The position numbers and the translations under genes were made by a program. The notes below the pieces were generated by a model. It was not told where the DNA came from and ran no database searches. It worked only from the letters and a program-made list of their open reading frames with translations. From assembly GCA_024811115.1 (NCBI GenBank), contig JAKOGH010000833.1:1-64000 (forward strand): DNA of 64,000 nt. The letters are read 5' to 3'. Shown here in pieces: positions 23,702 through 35,226 of this stretch. Numbering within the stretch: the stretch's first letter is position 1; each line of letters starts with the position of its first letter. This stretch comes from Terana coerulea (taxonomy: Eukaryota > Basidiomycota > Agaricomycetes > Polyporales > Phanerochaetaceae).

Positions 23702-24641
23702 TGAAGTAGTAAGTAGCTACCGCGACTGAGGTCGAACGCCAAGTCGAGGGAACGGACAAGGTCGAAGGACAGTGCGCCTCGCTAGAGCGGCATTATGAGA
23801 CTCTGCTGCAGCTGTTCCCATGCATCGTCAGCGGTTGTGTTAGCTGTGAGAACAGGGACGGAGAGAAGTCAATGGGGATCAACCAAATGGGAAGGAGTCA
23901 TCACATCGGGTGGTCATGGGTGAGGACGTTGTGACCTTCCGATTTTAGTGCTGTCTCAGCGAGTAAGCTGGTGTATAAGGGTAACAGCTACAGTTGGTCC
24001 AAAACGTGAGCCCGAAGATATAGAGAAAGTTTGAAGCAATGCCCACATCACCGTAGACTATCGGTAGCCAGAGTGACACGCACTGCATGCCACGCTTTGT
24101 CTGCTGCAGTTTCTAAGAACCTCGACTCTTATGGCCATGTTGGGGATGCAGTCGTAAAGAGTTGAATTTCTTCCAGGACCTGTACGCAGGAAGGAAAGAA
24201 GCTAGAGACGCTGGCTGGATTCAGACCATGCAAATGAAACCGTGGGAACTGATGACGTCAATGTTATAGGCGGCCACAAGGCAGTAAGTATCTCAGCAGA
24301 CGCCCAACGAGTAGCTAGCCTCGACTTTTTCTCCTCCTACCTCCAGCTGCAGCAGATGCTTTGAATTCTCCGCCACGACCTAGAAATGAGTGGCTCAGAT
24401 GTTGAAACCAGAAACAATCTGGCAATAACAAATGCCTGAAGCTCAAGCGCCCTGCCAGGCAGCACAGCGCTTCTTCCCCAAATCCAAATCGGCATAAGCC
24501 CCGGATTCTTTATACGGTACTCTGACTATGTCTGTAGGAATGCGCGGATAAAGGTCTGTAGTGCAGCCTCAGCTACATTTGAGAGGCTCGTATTGACATG
24601 CAATAAGCAGTGGGATACCGCTGTTCAACCTGGCAACGTCA
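23702..24641. other. intergenic between divergent genes
   Basis: About 0.9 kb shared 5' flank of MFS copy 1 (-) and the first RRM gene (+). No coding frame is supported. Confidence 0.45.
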
Positions 24642-27491
24642 ATGGCGACCGGTTTTGCAGATACGCCACATCCGTTACTGAAGACTGGAACTCTCTATGT
24701 GGCGGATGTACCGTCAAACGTCACATGGCCCCATTTGATGCTAGTATTCAAGCCTTGCGGGTTCGTTCGATCAGGTGGAAAGAGCACGACGAACGGGCGT
24801 ACTAAGTGGACGGTTATGTTCGATAACGTTCTTCAAGGTGAGTTTTATCTTCATTTCGTTTTCATGCCTGATGATGCTCAAAGTCATTGCCTTTTTAGCT
24901 GAGACAGCGCTCGCGACACTGCAGAATGTCACAGTTCCGGGACTTGAACTACCCTTCAAGCTCACATTGTCGCACTCTCCGGAGTTGGCGAGCGCACTGC
25001 CCCAAGACCGCTTATTTCCACAATATATTCGAAGCCCTCTTGCTCACAACCACCCTCTCTTCAGTGCCAATGCCCAAGATCTGTTCTCATATTTTCGTGC
25101 GGCGGGTCCATTGGTTTCCGTACAAGTGGGCGTCAACGTCGGACAAGCGAAGCCGACGTGTGTCCTCGAATACTGGGACGTGAAATACGCCCAGTATGCG
25201 AGTGCAAACTGTCGATCGCTGCACCCAGCCTTAAAGAGATTTACAACATTCAGCCTCCGAACATATGACCCCTGTGACCTATTCTGCATGGTGCGCACCA
25301 TTCACTCATAAGAACCTTGTCCACTCATAGGGGTTCAGAATCTCTGTGCCTCGTGGAAACAAGCCGATCTCTATGAAGCCTTTCGCCACGTATGTTTTGA
25401 CATCCGTTTCCTGCGTCTCGCACTGCTCACCTACGTGCCCCTTTAGTGCGGTGAAATTGAAGAGTATGTGGTAACCTCGATGTTACGTAATTGTTGTGCT
25501 TAGCTTCCTGCATCAATCGCAGAGCACGACTTGGCAAAGCAGGGGCGCCTGATGCGCACGGTTTTGTTTCGTTCAAGACGGCTCTTGACGGTACGACGAT
25601 TGTTACTTGAAAATCTAAGTGTATTGACGGGTGTTTATGGAAAGCCGCCAAGGCTCTACAACAGATGAATGGAATGCGAATTGGCAACATCACACTTTCT
25701 GTTCGCTATCACGAACCGAAGAATCAAAGCGCCTTCACGCCGCCGTTTCGGAATCGCACTCCCGTGCCTGAGTCGGCTGCGCATGGCTGGAGACAGAGAG
25801 CAGCTTCGTCAGTGCGTACCAGGACTTGATCAACCGCGAATGTAACGATGACAATTTATCTTTTATCTGTGTACCAGTCTACAAATACGGCGAGCAATAC
25901 GGGAGCAATACCTGACCCTCCTACGCCAGGATATTCAGCGTCTCAGCGGGCGCAGCCGGGCGACACTCCTGAGTCACCAGGCCCAGAGTCTGACAGTGAA
26001 GCTGCTAAGAAAGCTCAGCAAGAAGTCCGAGAAGCGTACCGTGCTGAGAGGCATGCTCGCGCAGAACAACAAGCGGCAGAAGAAGCCGAACGTGCCGCTC
26101 AGCGGTCCCTGGAGCGAGCGAACGAGGAGTATGAGAAAGTCAAGACTACGCAGACCGAGGCCGACAAGGCTGTCGCGGAAGCCGAGCGTGCGCTTCGAGA
26201 AGCGAAGGACCGCCAGCTCGACGCTGTCCACCAGGTGCTGAAGGAGTTGGAGTCAAAGAATGCCGCAGCACAGGCGGAACAGGAAGCTAGCAGACGCCGC
26301 CTTCTCGCCGTTCAGGAGACCCTTGCCAAGCAGATTGCGAGGGAGAATGCTGAACGTGCGGAAGAGGCGACTCGGAAGCGTCCTGGACCGGCCAGCGCAG
26401 GTCCGCGTCCGACTCGGTCGCCGGCTGTTGAGAGTAGCGAGCCTGAGTGGCGAGTTGAATCAAGGCGTAGACAGGCGTCTCATACGCAAGAGGACGGCCC
26501 AAGTCCAGACACCGTCTTCGGCTGGCGCGCACGACCGAAGCAGATGCAGGACGATTTAGAGGCCCGAGAACGTCTGCGGGAGGAAGTGAACGGGGGAGAA
26601 GAGGCCCGACGTCGACGAGATGAGGAAGAACTAGAGAGCGCAAGACGAGAGGCAGAGTCGAGGAGGCAAGAAGAGGTTAAGAGGCAGGAGGAGGAGGTCA
26701 GACGAGAGGAAGAGGCCAGGCGACGAGAGGCGCAAGAAGCGAGGAGGCGCGAGGAGGAGATCGAGAAACGGGAAGAAGCTAGGAGGCAGGAAGACGCTGA
26801 GCGACAAGCAGCCCTTGTGGACTCAATCAAGAAGATGAGGCGTATTCGCGAGGAGGAGATAGCGGAACGGAGAGAGAAAGAACGACAGGCCAAGCTTCTG
26901 CAGGAGCAGGAGAAGCGGCGAAGAGAAGAAGAGAGGCAGAAGAAAGAAGAAGAAGCGAAGCGGGCAAAAGAAGAGTTAGAGAAGAAAGCTTGGGAAGAGA
27001 AGGAGCGGGAGGCAAACCGACAGAAACGCTACCGCGAAGCGTCTGCTAAGGAGCGGATGCGATGCAAGCAGAGGGATGCTGTCCAGTGGAGGATGTCCAG
27101 CAATCCTCTTCTGTGGCCGCCTGAGCGAGCAATCAAGCGATTTGACACCGTCAGCCTAGAGTTCGACGGGCTCAAGTTCTGTGAAAATCAACCACTCGTA
27201 TTCGAAAGCATCCCCTGGCCGGTCCTGCGTTCACCTTACGATCTTTCGGTAGAGCACGTCGAATGGAGCACCGTTGAACAGTTCTTCGCAGACGCTAAAC
27301 GGCTACTTACGCAGGGCGAGTACAAATCGATGGTAGAGAAGGCTCACCGAAGATTTCACCCTGACAAATGGAAATCTCGAGGAATTCTGAATACCGTGCT
27401 CGACGATGAGCTACGGAAGCGTCTGGAAGAAGCGGGCAATGTTGTCGCCCAAGCTATTACTCCACTTTGGTTGGCCTCTAAATCAATATAG
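24642..27491 (+). CDS. triple-RRM, coiled-coil, HPDKW-module protein, copy 1
   Basis: Exon 1 (24642-24837) gives MATGFADTPHPLL and an RRM-like strand LYVADVPSNVTW with KWTVMF. Exon 2 (24899-25290) completes that fold and adds a second RRM-like unit (DLFSYFRAAGPLVSVQVGV, TCVLEYW). Small exons up to about 25.79 kb build a third, clearer RRM: DLFC, ASWKQADLYEAFRH, CGEIE, HGFVSFKT, ALQQMNGMRIGN, VRYHEPK. An intron ending at 25878 joins a strongly charged E/R/K coiled coil (about 25.96-27.05 kb). The C-terminus has FESIPWPVL and HRRFHPDKW, resembling the NFKBIL1-type C-terminal J-like module. Known RRMs bind RNA; the whole-protein role is not known. It is followed by a tandem paralogue. Confidence 0.72.
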
Positions 27492-27984
27492 TGATGCGCT
27501 ATTATGCCCATCTGTTTTATGTGCTTGCAGAGTTTGCTTCTAGTGTCTCTGAAATGGATTCGGTGCTCGCTGTGATGTCGCTGAGATGAGGGCCTCCCGA
27601 GCGTTAACGGTATATTGCTCAATATACTTTGTCAACCTCTACGCGTGCAGTGTCCGACATTCTCAAAGCCTTTTACATTCTTCCTGCATTCTAATATTCC
27701 TGCTTAAATGCACTTCATCAAACGTGAGCGGAGTCCTAGCTATATATCCTGCAAGAGTCGGGAGTCTAGGCCTGGTCTAGGCTGAGAGCCCATAAGCGCG
27801 CGTCGGCTCTCGATTTCCAAGTTCCCGGGCGCTGGTCAACATCGCCTTCCTAACTCGAACCATGTGTCGGTGGTGAGTACGTGCGGTATCCTTCCCCAGA
27901 CCAGATCTCTGACAACAACACTCGTTCGCAGACATGCACTTCATTCACTAGACATCTTTCATGTTATCCAAATTTTTCTTCTCA
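27492..27984. other. spacer between tandem RRM genes
   Basis: 3' flank of copy 1 and promoter of copy 2. A TATATAT lies near 27740. No gene is seen. Confidence 0.4.
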
Positions 27985-30655
27985 ATGGCCACAGACTTTT
28001 CGAGCGCGCCACATCCATTGCTAAAACTTCCGACCCTTTACATCGACGACATCCCTCCACGGTTGAAATGGTACCATGTGGAGGAGGTTTTTAGGCATTG
28101 TGGAACTGTCAGGAGCGGTGGAAGAAGCACAGTCTCAAGCAATCGCAAGAAATGGTCGGTTCACTTTTCCGATATTTTTCATGGTATGTGCCGCCCTTGC
28201 TAGCAACTAACATCTTCATGCGAGCCTGACGGGCATTGCTTCTAGCTGAAATGGCACTAGCTATGTTGAATGGAGCCACTGTACCGGGCTTGAGCCCACC
28301 CTTCACCCTTCAGCTCTCGCATTCTCCACATCTGGCAAGCCCGCTCCCGTCAGACAGGCTATTTCCACAATTCGTGCACAGCGACATACCTCAGCATCCC
28401 CTGTTGGACGCTTCTCTCGCAGAGCTCTTTACCTGGTTTCGGTGCTCGGGTCCGCTGGTCTCGGTGTGCGCAGGCGTCGACCTGGGCCATGAGCATCCGA
28501 CGTGCGTAGTGGAGTATTGGTACGAGCTGCATGCGCAGAATGCGAGGCTGCATTGTCGCAGTCTGCATGCGACTTTGCTGAGTATGCCATCATTTTCCCT
28601 CCGTACATATGACCCCTGTAATTTGTATTGCGCTGTAAGTCAACTGCTGCGTGCATCAATTCGTTCATTCAAGGGTGACTGCTGACACATGCGCACCTTC
28701 CTTGGTAGAGACTGGGCTCGAGTTTCAAACAAGAGGACTTCCGCGATACATTTGGCAAGGTACGTGAAGCTGACACAATGAATATGACATTTTACTTATC
28801 TATGCAAAACAGTTCGGCGAGATAGTTGAGTAAGTCTCACATGCATCAGTGCACCTTCAACGTGCTTGATATAGCCTGTGATTCGCAGGGCGCGACTGGT
28901 AAAGGGTGGCATACCAGAAGCGTATGGATTTGTATCGTTCCGTAGCCGAGAGGAGGGTGAGCCAGCGAAGCTGATAAACCTTCTCATCTAATTGTCTTTT
29001 CAGCTACTCAAGCGATGCAAGAAATGAACGGTAAAGTTCTTCGGATCACAAGTATTACGGTTAGATACCACGAACCGAAGCTCCAGGGTAGCTTCCGCAT
29101 GCCCTTCAACGCTCGTCCAAGATCCAAGAAGGCGGCACAGGATAGACAGGAGGAGACAAATCCGGTGCGTTATACGCAAGGAATGACAAGTATTGTGATA
29201 CCTACCTCGATTCATTGTATACAGAAGGCTGGGACAGAGTATGGGAAAACAGATCAAGACCATCCTACCGAGGAGCAGCTGGGCAAGCAAAAGGAGGAAG
29301 AAACACGTAAACGGAATGCGGATTATCTGCGACAGCAACAAGAACAAATACGTAAATTTGCGGAGGCGCGTACGCGGCAACAAGATGAGCAAGCGCAGAA
29401 GGACAGACAAGATCGGGAGCGCAATGCCGCCCAAGTCGCAGAGGAAAGACGTAAGCACGAGGAAGCCCAGTTACGCCGAAAACAGGAGGAGCAAGCGCGG
29501 AAGGCCACAGAGGCTCGGGAACGAGAAGCCGCTAGGCTTGCAGAGGAGAGGCAGCAAAGGCGGGAAGCTACGATACGCAAACGAGAGGAAGCAGAGAGGG
29601 CAGAAAAACTAGCGTCTCAGGAGATATTGGACGCTCAGGAAGCCTATGGTGTTGCGGAGGAGAGTTCGTTAAAGGCGATCAAGGAATACCAAGACACAAA
29701 GCAGGAATGCGCGGAAGCTGATGCAGCTGTTCGGGAAGCTGAGCGCGTACTCGAGGAGGCGAAGGCCCGGCGTGTGCATGCCGCGCAGGCGAACATCCTT
29801 GCGCTGCAAAGCAGGGACTCTACGATTGCGTCCGAGTGTGACGCCATGCTGCGCATCCAGACGGCGGAGAAGAGCTGGGCACAGGCGAACGAGCAGCGGG
29901 AACAAGCCGAGAAAGAAGAGCGCGAGGTTCTGGAGAGCACGCATGAGGTGGACGAGGAGGTCCGGCGGCAGCAAGAGCTTGCTGAATCCATTCGCAAGAT
30001 GAAGGAGCTACGCGAGCTGGAGGAGGCGGACAGGCGGGAGAAGGCGGAGAGGGAAACGCGCGAAGAAGCGGCAAGACAGGAGGCAGAGCGGTTGGCTCGA
30101 GAGGAGCAGGAGAGGAAGGCGCGGGAAGAAGAAGAGCGTAAAGAACGGGAGAGGCGGGAGCGGGAAGAGGCAGAGGCTAGGCGTCTGAAGCTGTACGAAG
30201 ATGCAGCCTCCAAGGAACGGGCGCGATGCCGACAGCAGGATGTCGTTCGTTGGAATATACGGCAATACACGCCATGGACCAGGGATCGCAGCATCGCTCG
30301 GTTCAAGGTCTTGTGCACCGAGTTCGACGATATCAAGTTCTGCGCAGAGCAGCCATTAACGTTTGAGAGCATCCCATGGCCGGTCCTGCGCTCTCCGTAC
30401 TACCTCACATTCGACGACATCGAGTGGAGCGTCGTCGAGGAGTTCTTCGCCGGTATGAAGCTTTTGGTCGATGTCAGCGAGTATAAAGCCATTGTGGAGA
30501 AGAATCATCGGCGGTTTCATCCTGACAAGTGGCGGTCTCGGGGCATGTTGCACACCGTTCTCGATGAGCCGCTTCGAAAACAGCTGGAAAACGCTGGCAA
30601 CGTGGTTGCTCAAGCAATGACCCCACTGTGGATCGCTTCAAAGTCAATGAAGTAA
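27985..30655 (+). CDS. triple-RRM, coiled-coil, HPDKW-module protein, copy 2
   Basis: Start chosen at ATG 27985 (MATDFSSAPHPLL) because it aligns with the paralogue; an ATG 24 bases upstream is also in frame. Likely exons: 27985-28183, 28246-28634, 28709-28759, 28813-28829, 28889-28956 and from 29004, with a further 60-nt in-frame intron at 29165-29224. RRM1: LYIDDIPPRLKW and KKWSVHF. RRM2: GPLVSVCAGVDLG, TCVVEYW. RRM3: NLYCARLGSSFKQEDF, FGKFGEIVEARL, AYGFVSFRS, AMQEMNGKVLRI, VRYHEPK. The coiled coil (29.27-30.2 kb) is very rich in E, R, A and K. The C-terminus repeats FESIPWPVL and HRRFHPDKW. The gene appears intact. It probably acts in RNA metabolism; this is inference from the RRMs only. 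Confidence 0.75.
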
Positions 30656-31542
30656 CCGTCTTCCTATGTTCGAGGGTCATAGCGCTGCGTGGACAGCTCT
30701 GTTGGATGCAGTGCGTCCAGTGTCCTTGTCGCACTTTTTGGGTTCGATTGCTTCATCCCACCTGCTGTATGGTATCATCTGTACAGATAGATAACTTTGT
30801 AGGCTGTGCATGCGTACCTGTTGTTATTATCGTTCTGCCAGCCGTGGATCGTATTGCGCTGCGCGAGCCGAGACACGAGCAGTAAAACACGCCAGCGGAA
30901 CTTGATGGTCTCATCAATGTGTAGCATCATTGAAAGTAGCTTCAATGGACATGGCGATACTGCAGAGACGCATGGAATGTCCAGATTCGAGAACTCATTT
31001 CAAGTTGGAAGATGGAAAGTGGGTAAGTAGACTTAGAGATGCACGTGTTGTCCAGCAGTGTAGCCGTGGGAAGTGATGGTATCAGGACTATGGGCGCCAC
31101 AAAGCTACACCTTAGAGACGCCCGCCAGCGAGCAGCTTGAATTCTCAAACCACATTCGAAATCTCTGGTTACAGTATTGGTCGATGATCCTGTTGCTCCT
31201 CCGCTACAGAGTGGCAAAGGCGGCCCTGCTAACCCACTAAATTTCAAGCGCCCAGCTGCCAAGTAGCGTAGCCCTCATAGGTATGTAGCATTGTCTATTG
31301 ACCGCCGTGACATTTCAATGTACTGTACTGAACTCGCCTTTGTAGCTTGTCCGGGCAACCTTCTGCGCTCATCTTTAGGCGACGTGACTGCCGACCACCG
31401 GTGCCTTAACTGAATCTCGTTCCTGGAAGACTCGACCAGCATAGACGGTTTTCTCACCTGCATCGCGGTCAAAGCGAGAAGACAAGGATCACGTCATTGC
31501 ACAACCCCCCTTTGGCCGCCCATTCGAACCGCTGCTGAGCGC
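30656..31542. other. intergenic, no gene seen
   Basis: About 0.9 kb 3' of the second RRM gene. Frames are short and of random composition. Confidence 0.4.
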
Positions 31543-32208
31543 GTGCATATCAGGTTTTGCTTAGAGTCCGTCCGATCCTGGTTCAATATAGCCTATGACG
31601 GCCACCCATGGACTTCTGATGAGCTCCTTTCTTGCGAGTTTGTCAAGGTGAGCCAATGTCGTGCGTACTTCGTCGCAACGAGCTTGGCAGCCTATCAACG
31701 CAGAAATGGGTCGTCTTTTCGTACAAGAAGGTCGTCGCATATATAAGCCAGCAAAAGGTTCAGCATGGCCCATCAACGACATTGCTATATCTGCGCCCTA
31801 TGAGCATCTACTAGTGCTTCTCTCGAGGTCAATTCCCTCAGACAGTGTGCGTAACTACTACGGGTACAAACGGCTCTTCCACTAATGACATTTCCGCTCA
31901 TGGTACAGCCGGACGCCTGTGGCACCGAACGCGGTGTATCAAGCCGTAGGCGGAACGTACGGGCCAAACTCGTCCTCAAGCTACTGGCAGTACTGCTCAA
32001 ACCAGATCAGCCCACTCTATAGATGGTATAGTCAGCAAGGTACGAGCTCGAAAGAGTAAAGTCGGTATTGGTTGTTAAGTACTCATTCGGGAGCATAGGT
32101 TACCATGCAGCCGCAGTGCACACCCCGGACGGGTCCTCGTACTCCCGAGTCCCGGCAGTACTACCAGCGGGTCAGCCCATCTCACGGAGCCTAACGGACA
32201 CTGCCTGA
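31543..32208 (+). CDS. possible small orphan protein gene
   Basis: Three or four exons join in phase at good splice sites. FNIAYDGHPWTSDELL leads through an intron ending TTGGCAG (31700 region) to NAEMGRLFVQEGRRIYKPAK. A donor at 31828 and acceptor at 31908 lead to RTPVAPNAVYQAVGGTYGP, then an intron near 32040-32100 leads to GYHAAAVHTPDGSSYSR and a stop at 32206-32208. No ATG is seen at the left end; ATG 31706 is the first inside. The middle is rich in Ser, Tyr and Gln. I do not recognise any family. The consistent splicing phases are the only support, so this may be a chance model or a remnant. Confidence 0.25.
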
Positions 32209-33516
32209 AGGGTGCAGCCAGCAAGGTATGACTTCTTGAGATTAGGGCTAGACTCAAACGCTGATGTGGTGGCGTTGGTTATTATAGGGTCGGAGCGTAC
32301 ATGCCAGTCTTCCTCCACTGGGCTCCGACGATACTAGTACTAGTAGACCGGCCCGTATCAAGATATGTTCTTGGGATTAATTGGGCATTGGACGCTGATG
32401 ATGTGACAGATGTTTGTTGTTGCTGCGTCAGCATGTGAAGATGCTTGTTGAGAATATCTATATCACCATCATGTGTAGCTCATCATCGCGGCTATGCTCT
32501 GCTATGCTCCCAACATGAGTAGCATGGTTATCACTGCGGTCAGAAATGATCTGTTGATTGTCCTTCTAAGTAGACACCATCAGCGTAGACACCACACATC
32601 CCGCTGTCTGCGGTCGTCCCCGGGCCCGAGGCTGGATGATCATTTGTCTTCGTCCACGGCCCATTAGTATGTCATGCCGTTCTGCTCCTCGCGGGCGTTG
32701 TGGGGTTCTTGAGACATCTGGCCTGTCGATCATCCAATTCAGGACTTCTATAGAATTTTCGATGTATTTTAAGTACACCGTTATGAAATCTTGTGCACTG
32801 ATTCCTTGTGGCGGGACGTCGACATCGAGCGCTTAATGCTTGGACGTCCCGGCCTTTGGCGGCATCAAAGATCGGTTTTGTCGCTGGTTGCTCTGACTCA
32901 CCACCACCACGACCCCTTACAAGTTACGACCCGTCGAAATATACAAAGCCTATCTCTCCCAATGCTACGTTGCGGCAAAGCTGGCTGCCAGTATGACTCT
33001 TCCTGGGTGCATTTGACAGAGAAGATTTGCATTACATTTCGAAGGTTCGTAGTTATTGTAAGCTTTATTTTACACGCCGGAACAGCGTGCTTGTCCCATC
33101 GATACCCACAGTTGCCGGGTATATGCTATGCTATTACCACACTGATCTCGCGCGCTGTATCAATTGTCAATGCAGAGCACTGTGCATGCATGGAAGAGAA
33201 CAAGGGGAGAGGTCGTGCCGTACGTCTGCAACATCACTTCTGGCCTGTGGTACCAACCACTCACTCACACTCGGTCTCTAGCCATGGTCGTACAAATGCA
33301 GGCACAAAGACAACACCAAGGCTAGAATGAGTCGGATTGCACCCGGTCTAGTTTGCCAACGAGAAGATGCGAACTGTCCGGTTACGAGGACCATAAACGA
33401 TCATAACAACCGGTTGTTAGGGTGGCCTCGACCTTGCGGAGCCTGCCAAAAGCTTTTGCGCCACGTGCGGCGGACCACCGGGGCCCTCTGACGGCATTTT
33501 GAGTTTGTCCTGGGCG
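32209..33516. other. intergenic, no gene seen
   Basis: About 1.3 kb with only short, unconserved frames. The right end is pyrimidine-rich and is the likely promoter of the secreted-protein gene. Confidence 0.45.
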
Positions 33517-33523
33517 TATAAAG
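33517..33523 (+). promoter_or_regulatory. TATA box of the secreted-protein gene
   Basis: TATAAAG about 230 bases before the ATG, followed by long CT-rich tracts typical of strong fungal promoters. Assignment is by position only. Confidence 0.45.
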
Positions 33524-33745
33524 CACCGGCCATGTTCAACTTTGGTGCGTTCCCAGCTCTCCCAGCACCCCCCATCTCTCCTCTTCCCCTTTCTTCCCTT
33601 CCCCCCAGGTCGGCAGTACTGAGTACTCCGCATTGCGTTGACGCAGTCTCGTCTTGCAACTGTCATTCATTACCTTCTAGTCCACTTCTCGTCGTTCACT
33701 ACTCTCGCATCGCTCCTGCACGCCCCACAGCTCTAGTAGCCCGTC

Positions 33746-34820
33746 ATGAAGTTCGCCACCGCCGCTCTGTCTGCTGCCGCCCTCCTTGCTGCCACCGTTT
33801 CGTCCGTTCCCGTGAGGAGAGATGTCCCGGTCGATTTGATTCCGCAGTTTGGCGTTCAGGCTGGCGTTAACCCTACCGGTACTGGGTGAGTCTATCTCTG
33901 CGGTCGTGGATCGCCATTGTTGCTCATCATGCTTTAGTGACTGCGACGGTGTTCCGAACGCCCAGGGCGTTCCTATCAAGGTTCCTTGCCAATGCCCCCT
34001 GATCGCAACACGTTCATTGCTGTTCGTCCATCTGATTAGATAGAGTGTGCACCGCCGGACTAACTCTGGCAATGTAGGACCTGAACGCGAACGTCAACGC
34101 TGGCTTTGCTACCAATAACCCCACCGTGAAGCTGTCCTTCCCCACCGACAGTTCCAAGGCATCCCAGCTTGCGCGCCTGAACGCGGCCACGGTCACGCTC
34201 CAGAACCTCAACGGCCCTGGCAAGGGCTGCCCTCAAGCCGCGACGACCTTTGGTCTGCAGCTGGCCGCCATCAACGCCGGCCAAGACCCCAGCACCGTCG
34301 TCGCTCCCGGCGCCGCCACTCCTGCCACCTCCGCTGCGCCGGCCGCCTCCCCCGCGGCGACCACCGCGGCGGCGTCCAACAACTCGTCCGGCGGTACCGC
34401 GTCGCCGGCGCAGGTGGCGGCGCTCGCGCCCTCGCTGGGCTTCACCGCCGGCCGCAACCCCGTCGGTAATGGCAACTGCGACGGCGCGGTGAACGGCGCG
34501 AACGGCAAGCCTGTCGCGGTCCCCTGCGCCTGCCCCCCTTCGCAGGCCGACTTTGTCACTGCGCTGCAGGCGAACGTTGCGGCAGGCAAGGCGATCAACA
34601 AGTACGTATCTCAGGTGTTCCTCATAGCGGAGCATGCAACTGAGCGACGTGTGACAGCCCTACCGTGCCTTTGAGCTTCCCCACTGGCTCGTCACAGCAG
34701 GACCTAGCGACGCGCATTGAGGCCGCTCTCGTCACCCTCCAGAACCTTCATGGTTCTGGACAGGGCTGCCCTGCGGCGTCGACGACGCTCTCCGCCCAAC
34801 TCAAGGCAGCGCAGTCATAA
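33746..34820 (+). CDS. secreted two-repeat cysteine protein
   Basis: The ATG at 33746 starts MKFATAALSAAALLAATVSS, a clear signal peptide, then a likely Kex2-type RR. Two homologous modules follow. Each has a CDG motif, VPCxCP, an ANVxAG helix, NNPTVxLSFPT and a TLQNLxGxGxGCP end. A Ser/Ala/Thr-rich linker near 34.3-34.4 kb separates them, so the mature protein is a tandem duplicate. Introns: about 33887-33937, 34023-34077 region and 34605-34660 region; stop TAA 34818-34820. In module 1 the C-run at 33995-33999 is one base short of the frame that would give CPPDRNTFIA, as expected from module 2 (CPPSQADFV). The family looks like an uncharacterised secreted protein of wood-decay fungi; no function is claimed. 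Confidence 0.68.
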
Positions 34821-35226
34821 GCCTCGCTAGGGAGTCGTTTCGGATGGGATTTCGGGTTGTTGATACCTCTTATTGGGATACCTCGCTACTATAGTGCTTT
34901 CGCAGTTTTGGTGTTATGGGTTCAATCAAATGTGAATGACTGGTGCTAGTCACCTGGTTTTACCTTCATTACCCTGCATTGAAGCTTAAGGTGGTCTGAA
35001 ATCGTGTGCGGAGAGGCCCTAAAGCGGGTGTTGCACCAGGTACTGACTCACAGCGGCTCACGCCGTGGTTGCGTTTGACGCCAGGCGAAGCGACGCCCAT
35101 AATTCGACTTTTCTTAATTCCTCCGCCCATGCAATGAAATGCTCCTTGTGCACCGTCCTTCCCCCCTCCCTCCAGGCTTTGGCCTGGTCACGAACGTCTT
35201 CGCCTACGCTGAGATCCTGTGTGTGA
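34821..35226. other. intergenic
   Basis: 3' flank of the secreted-protein gene and 5' flank of the TRK gene. Nothing else is seen. Confidence 0.4.

Noticed and set aside
26480..26893. Ser/Arg-rich open frame antisense to the first coiled coil
   Set aside because: It is the mirror of E/R/K-rich codons on the plus strand; the same kind of frame appears opposite the second coiled coil (29644-30372).
34060..34635. Minus-strand Gly/Arg-rich frame across the secreted-protein gene
   Set aside because: Shadow of the Ala/Ser/Thr-rich coding strand, which has signal peptide and repeats.
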